Counted from the first letter of the stretch, positions 12,949 through 24,760 are shown. The stretch: DNA of 64,000 nucleotides from Armillaria gallica (GCA_037576215.1 JBANDB010000001.1:1-64000), one strand, 5' to 3'. The notes: generated by a model from the letters alone, not told the origin. Numbers and translations: made by a program.

Positions 12949-13548
12949 ATGGACTCTAGCCTTCCACTATCCAAACATTCCAAGAGTACAGCCGTAGTGG
13001 TATTCATGTCAGCTGTCCTACAGTCGGTCGGGGCAGGAACGACGGAATACACAGCGGTTTACACATTCCTCTTCTACGTGCTCTTCATTCATCCTCACAT
13101 TTCACCTTTCATGGTCCTTGGTCGGCTCCAGGCCATCATTGACGAGACTATTGTCCTCTTCGATGAACACAACACGTTGTTGTTTACGGTGGAGAGGACG
13201 CTGAGAGAGTAAAAATATTCTTTCCTCTGGTTATAAGTTATTAATCCTTGGTAGATTGCGAGCCGAGACATACATGCTCACCGCAGGTCATCTCGATTCC
13301 TATCGACGCGTCTCGATTACCGATGTTCGTTCTTGGATGGTGTATGCATCCAAAGTGAAAGACACCTGGAAGAAGGCTCGTGAGTACCGCAAAAGAATCA
13401 CTGACTTGAAGACAAAGATAGAGGTGCGCTCCGAGAGATGTGCGTTGCGCTTATATCTTATGCTTGACAGCTCAAATTACTCGAAGACGCAGAGGCTAAT
13501 GAGCAGGCCGCACTTAGACAAATAGTACATACTGGTGGTGTGGTTTGA
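12949..13548 (+). CDS. Small membrane/coiled-coil protein, paralogue B
   Basis: Three exons: 12949-13208, 13255-13423 and 13471-13548, all with GT-AG introns and an unbroken frame to TGA at 13546-13548. The product is about 168 residues. It has a hydrophobic membrane segment (AVYTFLFYVLFIHPHIS) preceded by a Val/Thr-rich stretch, then amphipathic helices (ERTLRELRAETYMLTAG; WKKAREYRKRITDLKTKIE) that look like a coiled coil. I chose the second in-frame ATG because of the TATA box; the frame also allows 12916. An almost identical gene lies inverted at 30972-31576 with the same introns. The role is unknown; a membrane-anchored scaffold-like protein is a guess. Confidence 0.75.
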
Positions 13549-13860
13549 TGGTGGCATGCGGGCTGCTCTCGTGGGCTACAGCTTTTTGGACTTGTTTTTG
13601 CTCTCGCGGTGTGTCTTGTCTTCTTTGCTGTCAAATGCTATGTACATTAGCTCGATTATAATCCCCGGGTCTTGTAGGAGGACACCTACCTAAAATAGTT
13701 ACATTTTTGCACCAGTGAACGGCTGGCCGGCGAGTTATCCTCGTAGGTCACAGCTTTTTTTACTTGTTTTGCTTTCGTACTGTATCTTGCTTTTTCTATT
13801 TACATTAGTTCAAATATAATCTCCGAGTCTTGTAGCTGGACATATACCTAGAACAAAAGG
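13549..13860 (+). repeat. Duplicated 3' flank of gene B
   Basis: Two successive versions of one segment, at about 13550-13690 and 13715-13860. Each runs through CACAGCTTTTT-ACTTGTTTT, then ACATTAG-TC-AATATAATC, then GTCTTGTAG. A single version lies inverted at 30840-30970 behind paralogue C. The 3' region was therefore duplicated in tandem only at this locus. Confidence 0.6.
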
Positions 13861-14872
13861 CAGACATCCAACATTTTGAGGACATCAACGAGAAAGAGAC
13901 TATTGTCGCCAGAGAGAGAACGAAGAGAAGAGAACACGCCTCGGGAAGCTATGCCGGTGACTGACGAAGTGGAAGGAAGGACCCATTTGGATCCACAACT
14001 AGCCCAACAGTCACGTGGTTACAGAAGCGCCTCCTTGTTTCCTGCTTTCACCACATACGAATTGTTCCACTGTCCTGTCGATGCGTCATTTTAGTCGCTC
14101 ACGCGTCGCCTGAATTCACATAGGTCCGATGCACCTGGCCGTTTGGTACGCCGGCGCTTCCTCGACAGCAACCGGCGGCACTTCAGCTTCAGCCAATGCC
14201 TTTTTTTTTTTTGCCTTTTTACTGCCGGCCGTCCACAATTTTAGCAGAGCACACATCGTTGGAAAGATACAAATTCAAGCTCACCGGCGGCCTTTTGATT
14301 GCCATGCAGCCTCATTCGGCAGCTGCATATCGCTCAGTCATCTGTCACTTTATCGATGTGAACTTGATGGCAGTCGCCTTGAACGAGGAGAAAAATGTGT
14401 CTACTGTCGAAGGGGTGGAAGAGAGATTGCTGGATGTGCGCAATATACAAGGTTGAGCTAGCGAAGAAATTGCAGATAATTTGTGCGTCAGCTTTTCGCT
14501 CGGTCTACCATCCTTGTGCTCATTGATTTTGCAGTATTTGGCTTGGTGCTCCGGCAATGCTATCATATGCCAGCAAATCGTGTCGCTCGGTGCAGAGAGA
14601 AACCGTAGCGTTCGGGCGCTGACGATAACCCCGATGCTGGCGCTCACTCCAACGCCCAACGGTAGCCAGCTCCGGCTTCGCAAAATCACATCCATATCCG
14701 TGCCATCCTGCGGCTACTATGCGAGTTTGTACAAGAATACTAAAACACATTAGCGGGGACGTGGGCGAGGCCTTGGACGAGAAGAGCAGGGGTTGGAGGA
14801 TGGCTATATGCGCGATAGTCAGCATATTAAATGACCAGACGCGCGATGCACCCAACAGTATGGATCCCCGCT

Positions 14873-14923
14873 GTGAGTAAAATTCCATTCTCATTCCTTT
14901 CGCCGTGCTCATTAGTTCCCTAG
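14873..14923 (+). other. Fossil intron 1 of U3
   Basis: GTGAGTAAAATTCC donor end and TTCCCTAG acceptor end, 51 nt, in the same place as the introns of U1, U5 and U7-U10. Confidence 0.55.
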
Positions 14924-15212
14924 TAACGAGTGCATCCGCGTCAGAGAAGGATCACGACTGGATACTGAGTGACCTTCGAAGTCCAACTCGCAATTTCAGG
15001 AGATGTCACTTTCTCTAACCTCGCCCCGACGGTACTGCATTCTTTTGGGCTCTCGCCGTCATTTCGTTGTTTGCAGCTCTAAACCTAAAATCATGGACGT
15101 CGGCATCAGGATCGTGGGTCGGAGGCGGGAAAGGGTTGCTATATGCGACGTCCGTGTTGGAACACTCGGTCGAAATAGACTACGCCAAGAGATGAATCAT
15201 ATCACCGTTACT

Positions 15213-15261
15213 GTGAGTAATTCCTGGTCCTGTCATGTTCGGCGTTTTCATTCGTTGCTAG
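15213..15261 (+). other. Fossil intron 2 of U3
   Basis: GTGAGTAATTCC donor end and GTTGCTAG acceptor end, 49 nt. It is the same second intron as 33298-33347 in U6. The first and second introns resemble each other, which fits an ancient duplication of an exon-intron block. Confidence 0.5.
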
Positions 15262-15759
15262 TGTCCAGCACATCTTTATCTCACCCGAGGCACGCCGCGC
15301 CGAATCGGAACACTTTAGTCCCAAATTACGGACATATACCCTATCCAAGTTCCTGCTCCTAACTGCGTCAGTTAGCCGAAGGCCCGGTCGCATTCTTATG
15401 CGATAAGCGCTCGAGAAGCGTAACCTACACCGGTCCATAGACACTCTGGTGCACGATGTCGCTCGAGAAGAAATTTGAAAGAGTGCTTTTCATCCTATCC
15501 CATTTCCTACGCTGTACGGAGTGTTGCCCTACCACCAGGACGGGCTGTATGCACGCATTTGGATACGATAGTCCACCTCGGAGGGAGAGGAGATGTATCA
15601 GTAACCTTCGTCCATCTTCTCAGCACCCCGTCGCGCCATCTTTTACTACAAACCCAGATGGCATGTGAAATTATTTCGCAGCTAGCTGTTTTCCAGTTTT
15701 CTGAATCAGTATTCTTTCTCGGACGATACTGCCCTCTTCCCTCAATGTGAAACTGAGAA

Positions 15760-16400
15760 CAAACGCGGAATTGAAGCCAGCGTGGGCCGGATGGGGGCAG
15801 ATATTCCTAGCTCGCCAGTATGAGAGGGCTGCCATGTCTCGCTTTACGTTAACATCTCGGAAATCATTTTTCGCGCTCGCCAAGGATCTGCGCAAGGTAT
15901 GCATCCCTCAGACTTCTCCCTGCCCCTGGGATGTATTTGGCGGAATCAGACTTGAATCCATTGTCCGGTCCCAGCGCCCATACTGCGATTTTGCGTCGTC
16001 CACGTCGGAAAGACAAGGGGCTGTTGCAACACCCCTAGGTAGCTGCAAGGATGCATTCGCCAAGGCCGGTTTGTAGTCCCAGTTCGATTATGAAGGTGTC
16101 CACATCCTTCAAGATGTTATCCTTTAGAGTCCCCTGCCTCCGGGAGGTTCTCTTTGATGGAAACGTTGTATTATCATTTCCTTAGCGTCCGGTTATCTAT
16201 CTCAGTAAGGGTAGAAGTTATCAAGCGTGATGGCACAACGGCAGCTGGGTATTGATGATCCCAATTGTATGGCTTGCTTGGTCCGAATCCGAGTGTGTTT
16301 ATGATAAAAGCGTGGCGAAATTTCTTTTTTTCCGCTGCAGAAGATCTAGATTCTGGATTTTAGGGTAGCGTTAAGCGAACGAACTTCCAAGGGGGTAAGT
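15760..16400. other. No recognisable gene
   Basis: A 109-codon plus-strand frame at 15747-16076 is open but resembles nothing I know and lacks intron or promoter support. The remainder shows no repeat or RNA that I can support. Confidence 0.3.
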
Positions 16401-17520
16401 TACGATTTTTACCGACCCGGGTATTATATACGGGTCGGCCGTATCTGCTGAGTGAGGACAGCGACGACCATAACTGGGACGGGCTCGACAGACGCGTGAT
16501 TGACTGCTTTGACAAAACATGGCATTCCTCCTTATGCGGAACCCTACAAGAATACCAGAACACGGCAGGTCATTGAGGACGATTACACTGAAAGAACGAC
16601 AACAGAACGTATTTCCTTGTCTTGGTCATCTCCGGATACCTTCTACGAGAACGGAACGGCTTGGAGAGCGGCTATATGCGATACATCAGACGATGAACAG
16701 ACGTGTGATGCCGTCGATAATGCAATCTAACTAAAATTTCGTTTTCCTCCCGTTCGTTGTATTAACTAGTTCCCTAGTGCCAGCACCCGGAGACAGAAAA
16801 CTCACGACAGGATGGCGAATAACCTTCGAAACCCAGCTCGCAATGGTCACTATCAGCGCACGTCCAAAGCATTCTATGAGGTTGTGGTGCGCGGACGGCA
16901 AGCGATCAAGAATCTCCGACGGTCTCATGAATGCTAGGCGATGCATTGCATGGCAGATACCTTGGGCGAGCATACGACACAGCAATAGCTGTAGCGAGCA
17001 TGATGTACAAGAAATGGACACAAGATGATAAGACGTCTTTGTCTGGCTACGGCCTAATCGGCATTGTATGAAGCACGGTATCTTGGACGAAGGGGAGCGT
17101 GGCTTGTAGACGGGCCACGGTCGCTATATGCATGTTTGCACTTACCATCGTCTGGCTCTTACTCCCACAGATACTGTCGAAGTCCTAGGAGTGAAAGTGC
17201 TATGTCTTGAAGCGCAAGAAGTGCCAACACTGCGTAAATCAGATGTGTAGATCCGAGAGGAGACGCCGCCGTGGGGGAGCACCTAGGTAATATGCTCTTT
17301 CGAATGTTCTCCATCATGCATACAAGCGGCAGTGCTACCGGAACAACGTCAGACTGGGAGTCAAGGGAGCGCTCGGTTTATGGTTCTGGGGTAACAATAG
17401 TGCATTCTTGCGCTATGCTTCTCGTAATGAACCGTGCAATCCAGTTTCATTCTACTGGATATCCATGCCAGTACTTTCAATACCATGAGATCTTTATCGT
17501 TTCATGAGATATATATCCTA
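16400..17520 (+). repeat. Degenerate large-repeat unit, copy U4
   Basis: The exon-like block with GCGATACATCAGACGATGAACAG is followed by an intron trace at about 16725-16778. That trace keeps the acceptor side (TTCCCTAG) but has lost the donor. The next block (GGATGGCGAATAACCTTCGAAACCCAGCTCGCAA) and the downstream exon-like end (GGTAATATGCTCTTTCGAATG at about 17285) follow. The start module is missing. Its 3' end abuts the secreted-protein gene. Confidence 0.5.
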
Positions 17521-17578
17521 TTGCCTCAAAAATATACTGATGTTGTGCAGCATGTAGTATACAGTCTGTGTAGAAGGT

Positions 17579-19007
17579 TTATGAATCTACGCAAGTTGCA
17601 TTACTACTTGAATGTGTGTCGGAGGCAATGGGTCCTTGGATCTCAGCGAAGCTCGAACGATCGTCGTCAGAAAGAATGGCACTAATATTTGCCGCCCCTA
17701 TAGAAAGAATTAGAAGGATATTCATGGCAGACAGAAGAATGGGAGAAACATTTATAATGTCCTTTGGTCTGGGAGAAGTATATCAGGAGGCTTGATGGCA
17801 CGGTAACGATAATTATACCAATTACCTTACTATTGTAGAAGTACCATACCCAACCAGTTGCGACGTAGCGAATTTGTGCTTTGCTCTTTGCCGTGCATGA
17901 GTGAACGGTAAGCTATAATATCCTGAGATGGAGATTAATCTGAAAGAAGTTGAAGCATACATCCATCGAACATGTCTTTCCGTCTCCAGTTTTGATCTCC
18001 CGAGTTATTGTTGCAACGTCACTATACGTCGCCGCGAATCTGTATTGGTTCATTACCATGATGAACGCACGAGATAGGCATGAGATACGTACGATTTCGT
18101 CTGTTCATTGGTCACTTCTGATGAAACAGTGGTTTCATCACCAACCGAAGCCTCTGCCACATCTAATAGAGGGATACCCAATGAAACCGAAAATGTGTTT
18201 GAGATGGCAAGCGTGGATACGGCTATAAAGGAAGTGAATGTCTGAAGTATATCTTGACTCTCTGTAGACCCACTTGTGACCGTGTATTCACTCGTCATAT
18301 TTGAGCCTTGCTGAACTTGCAGTGTCACAGAGCCATCAGTTCCAGCCGTCCCGGAAACATTGTCGACTGTCCTGTCTTGACATTGTGGATCACCTAGTTA
18401 GGTGGGTGAGGTAGGATATCTATGTTCTTTCTTATTTAAGTACGCATACCGTCCAATTCGACCTTGACAGGATCACCAGAAATGCAGACCTGACCGGAAC
18501 CCCAGGGGTACTTTAAAAGGATCGTCAGAAGCATAGAGAACACGCACGGTACTTTAGCTCACATCAGGTGGATTCGTTACAACACCCCGACTCCCATCCC
18601 CAAAATTATCATCGGCATATTTTTCAACGGTATCCCAATTATTGACTGTATTAGCATGCGCTGTGAGTGCAGACAATACTCCCTAGAGAACAAACTGTAT
18701 TTACGAGATTTGGCTTCGTCGGCAGTCAGATTGGCACATTGGCCTGCAGACCGCGTGGAGAGGAGCGGTCCGCGAGCAAGGTAGTGGCCATACGGTGACC
18801 CGTCGCGCTTGAACGCCATGAACTGCCCATTGTCTTCATCGTATGCGATATGGGCTATGTCTCGCATCGCACTCATACTTCCTAGAGAGGGTAGAGCCGA
18901 AGCACCAACGAGAATCTGGTATTAAATGCGTCAGTCGATGAAGGGGGGGGGGGGCAAGAAAATAAAGAGTGCACCGTAGAAAGGGAGAATAAAGGGCCAG
19001 CCTTCAT
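17579..19007 (-). CDS. Secreted protein, possibly aerolysin-like fold
   Basis: The start is ATG at 19005-19007 and the end is TAA at 17579-17581, with about eight exons on GT-AG introns that join in frame. The first intron carries a 12-base G-run. The N-terminus is a good signal peptide (MKAGPLFSLSTILVGASA) cut near residue 18-23. A short WDTVEKYADDNFGDGS segment follows. The central exon alternates Ser/Thr with small hydrophobic residues in a way seen in membrane-inserting beta hairpins (TFTSFIAVSTLAISNTFSVS). The C-terminal exons are rich in aromatic residues (RYVATGWVWYFY; HYKWAA). This organisation recalls secreted aerolysin/epsilon-toxin-type beta-pore proteins found across fungi. I infer that only from pattern, and a non-toxic secreted protein is equally possible. 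One exon junction, near 18050, is less certain than the rest. Confidence 0.6.
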
Positions 19008-19009
19008 GA

Positions 19010-20600
19010 TGATGAGAGATGATGGACTTTGGAGGTGATCGGAAACCAGCCGATGCTAGATACAAGGATTGGCTTTCCATCCTTTATACGATTACTGGGG
19101 CCCCAAGGCAGTATTTGGACTCAATGGGAAGGCCCGCTGCACAGGACAACAGCGTGATTCCATGCAACACCGGAGATGCGGGAGTAAGTACAGGCTTCGA
19201 CTAATAGCACACGGATCAATATCTAGAGCCAACTATAGATGTGCTTAGAGAACGAGGCTGGTACATCTCGCATTGTGTCGGGAGAGCTGGCTAAAACCGC
19301 TGGAATAAATTAACCATACGAACGGGGTTTCGTCCGTGTATTAACTTGAGCTCATGAGAATGAGACATGTACGACAGATAAGCAGAGTATTGCATGGCGG
19401 TGTCCACACAATGAACGCCGCTAGTAGGAGGCAAACAAAGACTGAATGATCACATCAATGGCGCTGTCGACATCACTATAAATATACTGAGATTGACAAG
19501 TTACGCTCTACTTCCATTGGTACTAGTGCATTGGTTTTTCAAGTTCGAAAGCATTGGTCAGTGTCCCGAACAAGGCTAACTTAAACGGCACGACTTTCTG
19601 GTGGAACAGTCTCCCTGTCACTGTGGAGATCAAGTAAACTGAGGTAGACAAAGAGCTTGAGATGGCGATTCCCGTAGAACAACGGGAGTCAACAGAAATA
19701 AGCCGCAATCAGTTGGTGCTAGACGACGACCCTCCGTAAGGCATAGTGGAAATACCGCTTGTGGCTTTGTTAGCGGCAAAGTCTCGATACGCAGCCTCAG
19801 TGACATGGAAAGAGAGAATGTAGATCCTGAGATCCCGGTGATCCCATGGAGCAACGACAGAGAAATCAGAAACCAGAAACAAGCAGCAACTAGCCTCTAG
19901 CCGACGACGCAATCGATGTCAGATTTCTTTTGCACGTGGAAACGCCGACGCCGTACGTGGGCCAAACTTTCCCAGAAACCGAGCTGGTCGCAAAATCCAA
20001 CGCTTAGCCTCAATGCCATGATGTCACCTCCTCCACGCCAGGGAGTGCGGCAAGGGATAGATTCGGGTGACGCATCCGGAGTATCTTGAAAACGTCGTTC
20101 TGGTTTGCGTAAGTCACCATCTAAGCCTATTGCCCGTCCTCTCAACGATTTCTTTCCTTCACGGATTAGCTTGTGAGAGCATATTCTGGACGGTCGAGCG
20201 GTCGACTAGGTGTCCGTGTTTGCAGCGTACGCGCGACATAAGCACTTGCGGGGTTGAATCGGGAACTCACTCGAGGAAGGGAGAAAGAGCCCTGACGTGT
20301 AGTGTCCCGTGGAGCTCAAGAATGGCTTACTGCATCCAAACCGGGCTGATTTTCAGTAGAGAGAGGGCTTTGTAGTTCAATCCATTGAGATTCTAGGTGA
20401 TGAATAACAATGGCATCGCCGGGTTAGATGGCTTGGGTGATGAATCGATGATACGGGGAACGACTGAGGCATATTGGAGGGCGGCGAGAGCATAGTGACT
20501 CCGAGGTCCGAATTCCTGACAAAGTTCAAGAACATAACTCTTAGAATGTAAAGACGACCTGATTGTGCAGCAGATGATCTTGCATTTGCGTCGGTCCAAG
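19010..20600. other. Promoter side of the secreted-protein gene, otherwise unassigned
   Basis: Overlapping minus-strand frames at 19523-20145 (for example APWDHRDLRIYILSFH) have a protein-like feel but no start, intron set or family that I can support. No repeat unit is evident until about 20.6 kb. Confidence 0.25.
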
Positions 20601-22690
20601 AATTCCGTGGCAATGAACGCATTGCCAACAGATCAAGGTCAGAAGCAAGCGGTGAGCACCAGAGTTGTCGGACCTATGTGGATCTACAATTGACCACGTG
20701 GCCATGTGTCGCCTCTTGATTACCTTCTTCCACCATGCACAACAGTACCGCGTATTGCTGAGAATCGTTTTCCGCGCCTGGTATCTGCTTATTCGAGATA
20801 ATGGTGTGTAACTGGCCTTTGTGTGTTCTCGACCAATCTTCAGCTTCCCGTCAGTCAATGTCAACTTCTTGGGCTCTCTCTCCCAGCCCTCCCTGGCTTT
20901 GGCACATCGCGTAGAACGAGACAAATGGATGTCGATTGGGTGCTCGGTATTCGGAGGGGAATCTGATTAGCGCTGAAGGCGGAGAAGAAGTATCTGTGTT
21001 CGGAAACATTGGTGCATGACTCGTGCGTCCTTTTCACTGCTCTTCATTCGTCGTGCTCATTGGTTTGCCAGCACCAGCAGGGGCGGCACCCTACATGCCA
21101 AGGAATTTTAAGGTCGCGTATCTCAGCGCAGGACCAAAATACGACTCGGTGTTAGGGTGCCAGACGATGGCTCATTAACCTTCTCGGCGTTCACTCTCAT
21201 CGAAATGCCCACTGGTAGCTGTCACATAACATAGCATTCCTCCCTGCGAAGACTATGCGGAGCCCTACAAAAATTCCAGGACGCGGCACGTCATTGAGCA
21301 CGATTATACGGGAAGAACGACACTGTTGCAGAGGAAAACCCGTGTTTCCTTGTCTCGGTCGTCACCGGATACCTTCCATGAGAAGGGCTTGGCTTGGAAT
21401 GCAGAATATCAGACGATGAGGAGACGCGCGATGCAGCCGATCGTACAAACCTCTTGTAACTAAAAATACCGTCTTCCTCATGTTCGTTGTATTCATCAGT
21501 TCCCTAGCACCTGTATCCAACATTTATCGCGGTAGAAAAGTCACGACTGGATAGCGAGTAACCTAATTCGCAATGGTCACTTTTGTGATTTCGCTTTATT
21601 TTCCCGGGCTCTCATCACTCGCCATCATTATGTCCTCTGCAACTCCGATGTCGTGGAGCTCAGCGCACATTCAAACCAATCCATTGGGTTATGGTCCACG
21701 GACGGCGAGCCATCGATAATCCTCGACGCGCTAGGCAACACATTGCACTGCGGGTATCCTGGACCAGAATACGACACGGCAATAGATGTAGCGAGCATGA
21801 TGGACGAGAACTGGACACGAGATGACGAAACGTCCTTCTCTGGCTACTGTGTAAACGTCGTTGTATGGAGCGCGGTATCTTGGATGAGGAGGAGCGTGGC
21901 TTGGAGATGGGGAACGGTTGCTGTATGCAATATTTGCATGTCGGAATAGATGAAAAAGAGGCGATTGATAATATGAACCTCGCTGTGAGTTAAATTTCGT
22001 CCTCTTTTTGCTCGCCGTGCTTTTCGTTCCCTAGGACCCTACCCGCCATTTATCACATCATAGTTGAAGCCGGTCTACAAGTAATTTCTTGAGCGCAACG
22101 CGCATGATGCTACCGCTTCCCTTCGTCTTCCCCTTATTTCTACGGAAGCTGTCAAGGTCCTAGGAGCGAATATACTGATGACTCTGCTATGTCTTGAAGC
22201 CAAAACTGTGTATGATCGTGATCAATTGGAGGTGTAGATTCGGGAGGAGATGTCACCCTGAGAGGAGCACCTAGGTAAACTTGCTCCCTTGAGTGTTCTC
22301 CCTGACCCGCAACCTTACGTTGTTCCGGCAACACCACCGACTATTTTCTCCGACGCCTTTGGTGTACCTGCCTTCCGGACCGAACTTACACACGCGTGCT
22401 CAGATCCGAGCCACACCTACTCACTGGTGTCGGATTAGAAGGCTTTGACTCCGGTCAGGGCTGTATTGCCGGATGATAGCCGTACACTTCCTTGCTGTCT
22501 TTCTGCATGCATCGCGACGACACGTCTCTGAAGACCTAGCGCGTCCTTATGCGGTAATTGTTCGAGGAGCGTAACATTGTTTAACAACATGCGCCAATGA
22601 TTAGAACACTCACGAGTGCAGGAGGTGTGACATTGGTCGAGAAGGCATGGCGCCTCTATCCTAGGGCAAGGTCGGGCAGAGGGTAGATGT
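20600..22690 (+). repeat. Large-repeat unit U5, spliced-gene half
   Basis: The start module is at about 20668-20735 (GGACCTATGTGGATCTACAA, then CCACGTGG). The GTATCTCAGCGCAGGACC block begins near 21118. The best preserved frame of the ancestral gene is at 21653-21949 (CGYPGPEYDTAIDVASMM; ENWTRDDETSFSGY). An intact intron spans 21985-22034, and the downstream end GGTAAACTTGCTCCC lies near 22275. Stops and frameshifts interrupt every frame, so the unit is dead as a protein gene. Its tRNA-like cluster follows at 22.9-24.8 kb. Confidence 0.65.
21985..22034 (+). other. Fossil intron of U5
   Basis: GTGAGTTAAATTTCG donor side and TTCCCTAG acceptor side, 50 nt. The preceding bases encode the recurring NMNLA-like exon end. 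Confidence 0.55.
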
Positions 22691-22937
22691 ATGCATGCCG
22701 GCGAGAGAGACAAGGCGTGTCAACGTCCTTCGCTTGTTTTGTCATGTCCTCAGCACCATCCTTTACTACCAATCTAAATGGCGAATATGTAGTGCCGGAT
22801 TCAAGCTCCTGTACTCTCTCCTCTTCTGATTGTCTTTTCTCCAGCAAAGCTGTCTCCCTCTCGCCCACCTTTACGCAGGGGGCCCCAAATATCTCGGTGT
22901 TGGTCCAGTATGTGGTCAGAAAACGAAGCAGTACTAC

Positions 22938-23000
22938 GAAGATGCTTTGGCGTAATCGCAAATGCCAGGTTGTGTGCTCGGTTCGATTCCGACCGTCTTC
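22938..23000 (+). repeat. tRNA-like element, type I
   Basis: The 5' arm GAAGATG pairs with the 3' arm CGTCTTC over seven positions with one G-U. Box A reads TTTGGCGTAATCGCAAA and box B GGTTCGATTCC. It is 63 nt long with no anticodon arm. The next T-run is only four bases. Confidence 0.6.
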
Positions 23001-23698
23001 GTGCATTTCCGGAAGGAACAGTTTTCGTTCCCGGCTGGACCTTCCGCTGTTCAGTTATTTCTACTGGATCTTGCATTATCCGCTGCTATCGTCAGATTCA
23101 AATGCCGCGGTCTAGTCGGTTCGAATCAGAGGAAGTCTACTCCTGTTTTCGCCGGATGTGTGTGTGTAATCGAATGGGTTTTTTATTTCTCATTCGAATA
23201 CGGATATCTCCCATGGTGCAAGTGCGATTTCTGGTGGTGCAGTAGAGGAGACGGAAAGAGAGCAACTTGCTGCGAGGATGCATTGGCGCAAACACAAGCT
23301 TGATGGGCAAACTCAGTCTCGCAATGTACAAAGGAAGATATTCTGGCGACTTACTCAAGTACGTCGGAAATGCGAGGACTTGTTGCCGGATGAGCATCAT
23401 TGAGGTCCAAATGGGTGTACCACTGAAGTAATCCTCCCAATCGATGCCATGCTCTTCTTCGTACTCCTTTGAAGGGATCCCTAGATCGACTCACCTTCGT
23501 TCTTGGCTAGACATCTCGCTGCTCAACTATTTTTTACTGCATCCTTGAATTATCTCTTGCTTTCGTCGGATTCCATTTTTCGTTGGTGGGGTACTGACAT
23601 GATGCTCATTTCAAACTTGTACTGGGCCTGTCATAGATCAGAGCTTCCTTTTTAATCGCGTCTACTTGATGAGGTTAAAAAGCACGAAAAGAGGACAG

Positions 23699-23763
23699 GT
23701 AACCGTGACGCATTGGTAAATGCGGCATGCCTATGGTCCACTCGGTTCGAATCCGAGGGAGTC
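23699..23763 (+). repeat. tRNA-like element, type V
   Basis: Box A region GACGCATTGGTAAATGC and box B GGTTCGAATCC, with a clean five-pair T-stem (CTCGG/CCGAG). I see no good acceptor stem. A T7 run follows at 23786-23792. Confidence 0.55.
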
Positions 23764-24043
23764 ATACTTGGTCCTCTATGACTGGTTTTTTTCCCTGGAA
23801 TAGAATGCATTCCGATTCCTTGAAACATGTGGTCCCTTTGACGAGAGCGTTCAGGGACGCCTTTTTGTGAACGCATAGCTATTCGCACCAGCGGATTGTT
23901 CATTTTCTCCTTATCTTGTTTCAACTCGCCCACTCGAGCCCTTGCAGAATTCTGTCATAGTCGTATGGATGAGAGTCTCTGCTTTTGAGTGACATCTTCC
24001 CTCCATGACACTCAGAACAGTTGCGTCTGGCGTGCCCCCCCAA

Positions 24044-24090
24044 GGTCTTCTGGCAAATCGGTAACTGCCACGATTCAATCCGAGGAAGCC
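24044..24090 (+). repeat. tRNA-like element, type VI, box B damaged
   Basis: GGTCTTC start and TGGCAAATCGGTAACTGCC box A are present, but the GGTTCG half of box B is deleted (ATTCAATCCGAGGAAGCC). The identical damage is in the U6 copy at 34412. Confidence 0.45.
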
Positions 24091-24191
24091 TATTACAATT
24101 GCCATGCCTCTCCCTTTTTCACTGGATGCGTAATGCCCCCCTGCAATTGTGTTTCCTTGATGAATGTTAAAGTGCATGAAGAGACAACGGG

Positions 24192-24255
24192 TAACCATGG
24201 TGCATTGGTGAATCCGGCAAGCATATGGTCCAGTCGGTTCAAATCCGAGGGAGTC
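24192..24255 (+). repeat. tRNA-like element, type V
   Basis: Box A TGGTGCATTGGTGAATCC and box B GGTTCAAATCC (one base off consensus). A T7 run lies at 24284-24290. Confidence 0.5.
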
Positions 24256-24460
24256 CAATTCAATGATCAACTCGCATGAAATGTTTTTTTACTTAAAAAA
24301 ACATCTGGGGCCTTTGACGAGAGCCCGGAGACGCCTTGTTGTGAATCTATACTCGCATCAGCGTCTTACTTCCCATCCAACTACTTCACCCGAGCACTTA
24401 TATTGCCGTATGGATCGGAGCCTCCTCTTTGGAGTGAGTAAAAATCATCAGGAGACGATA

Positions 24461-24519
24461 GACTTGCTAGTGAAGTGGTAGCTGCCGCATGGTTGAGTTG
24501 GTTCGAATCCGAAGGAGTC
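24461..24519 (+). repeat. tRNA-like element, type IV
   Basis: 59 nt. Acceptor GACTTGC against AGGAGTC is imperfect. Box A TAGTGAAGTGGTAGCTGCC is close to the canonical form, and box B is GGTTCGAATCC. Confidence 0.55.
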
Positions 24520-24701
24520 TGTTTCCATTGCACTTGCAACTTTCAACACATTGGGTCAAAATGGATTCACCTAAACTATAGAACGAATTTTTCGCCTGTC
24601 TTTGGGTTGCTTCGAATCTCTCATGCGTTCCACACATAGGTGCGTTCTCGTATAGGTGCAAGATTTTCGTTGGAAGAGATGGAAAGAGGGGCTTGCTGAG
24701 A

Positions 24702-24760
24702 GGACGCTCTGGCGTAATCATAAACACGAGCTTATAATCTTGGCACGATCCCGGGAGTCC
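24702..24760 (+). repeat. tRNA-like element, type III
   Basis: 59 nt. Acceptor GGACGCT with GGAGTCC gives six of seven pairs. Box A is CTGGCGTAATCATAAAC. Box B is degraded (GGCACGATCCC), so this copy is probably inactive. Confidence 0.5.

Larger units (their letters stand above)
13860..15760 (+). repeat. Degenerate large-repeat unit, copy U3
   Basis: The start module is at about 13970-14040. Two exon-like blocks each end in an intron with intact ends (14873-14923 and 15213-15261). Between them runs a frame that is readable in several copies (GYRVTFEVQLA-like in the consensus). The downstream module with GTGCACG, CATCCTATCC and a TTTTACTAC motif runs to about 15680. A 13-base T-run lies near 14200. 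No tRNA-like cluster follows. Confidence 0.6.
22938..24760 (+). repeat. tRNA-like cluster of U5 (six elements)
   Basis: Six tRNA-like elements in the order I, V, VI-like, V, IV, III, all on the plus strand, spaced about 200-750 bp apart. The types are defined by acceptor stem and box A. The last two thirds, about 23690-24340, are nearly identical to 34060-34710 in U6, so this pair was copied or converted recently. The filler between elements carries a repeated phrase CCTTTGACGAGAGC and oligo-T runs. Confidence 0.7.

Noticed and set aside
21653..21949. Naming the large-repeat gene a 2-oxoglutarate dioxygenase
   Set aside because: Only one short phrase is reminiscent, and the expected His-x-Asp metal-binding segment is missing between the recurring exon phrases.
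23911..24270. 119-codon frame also present at 34279-34566
   Set aside because: It is conserved only because the two segments are recent copies; the frame runs antisense across tRNA-like elements.
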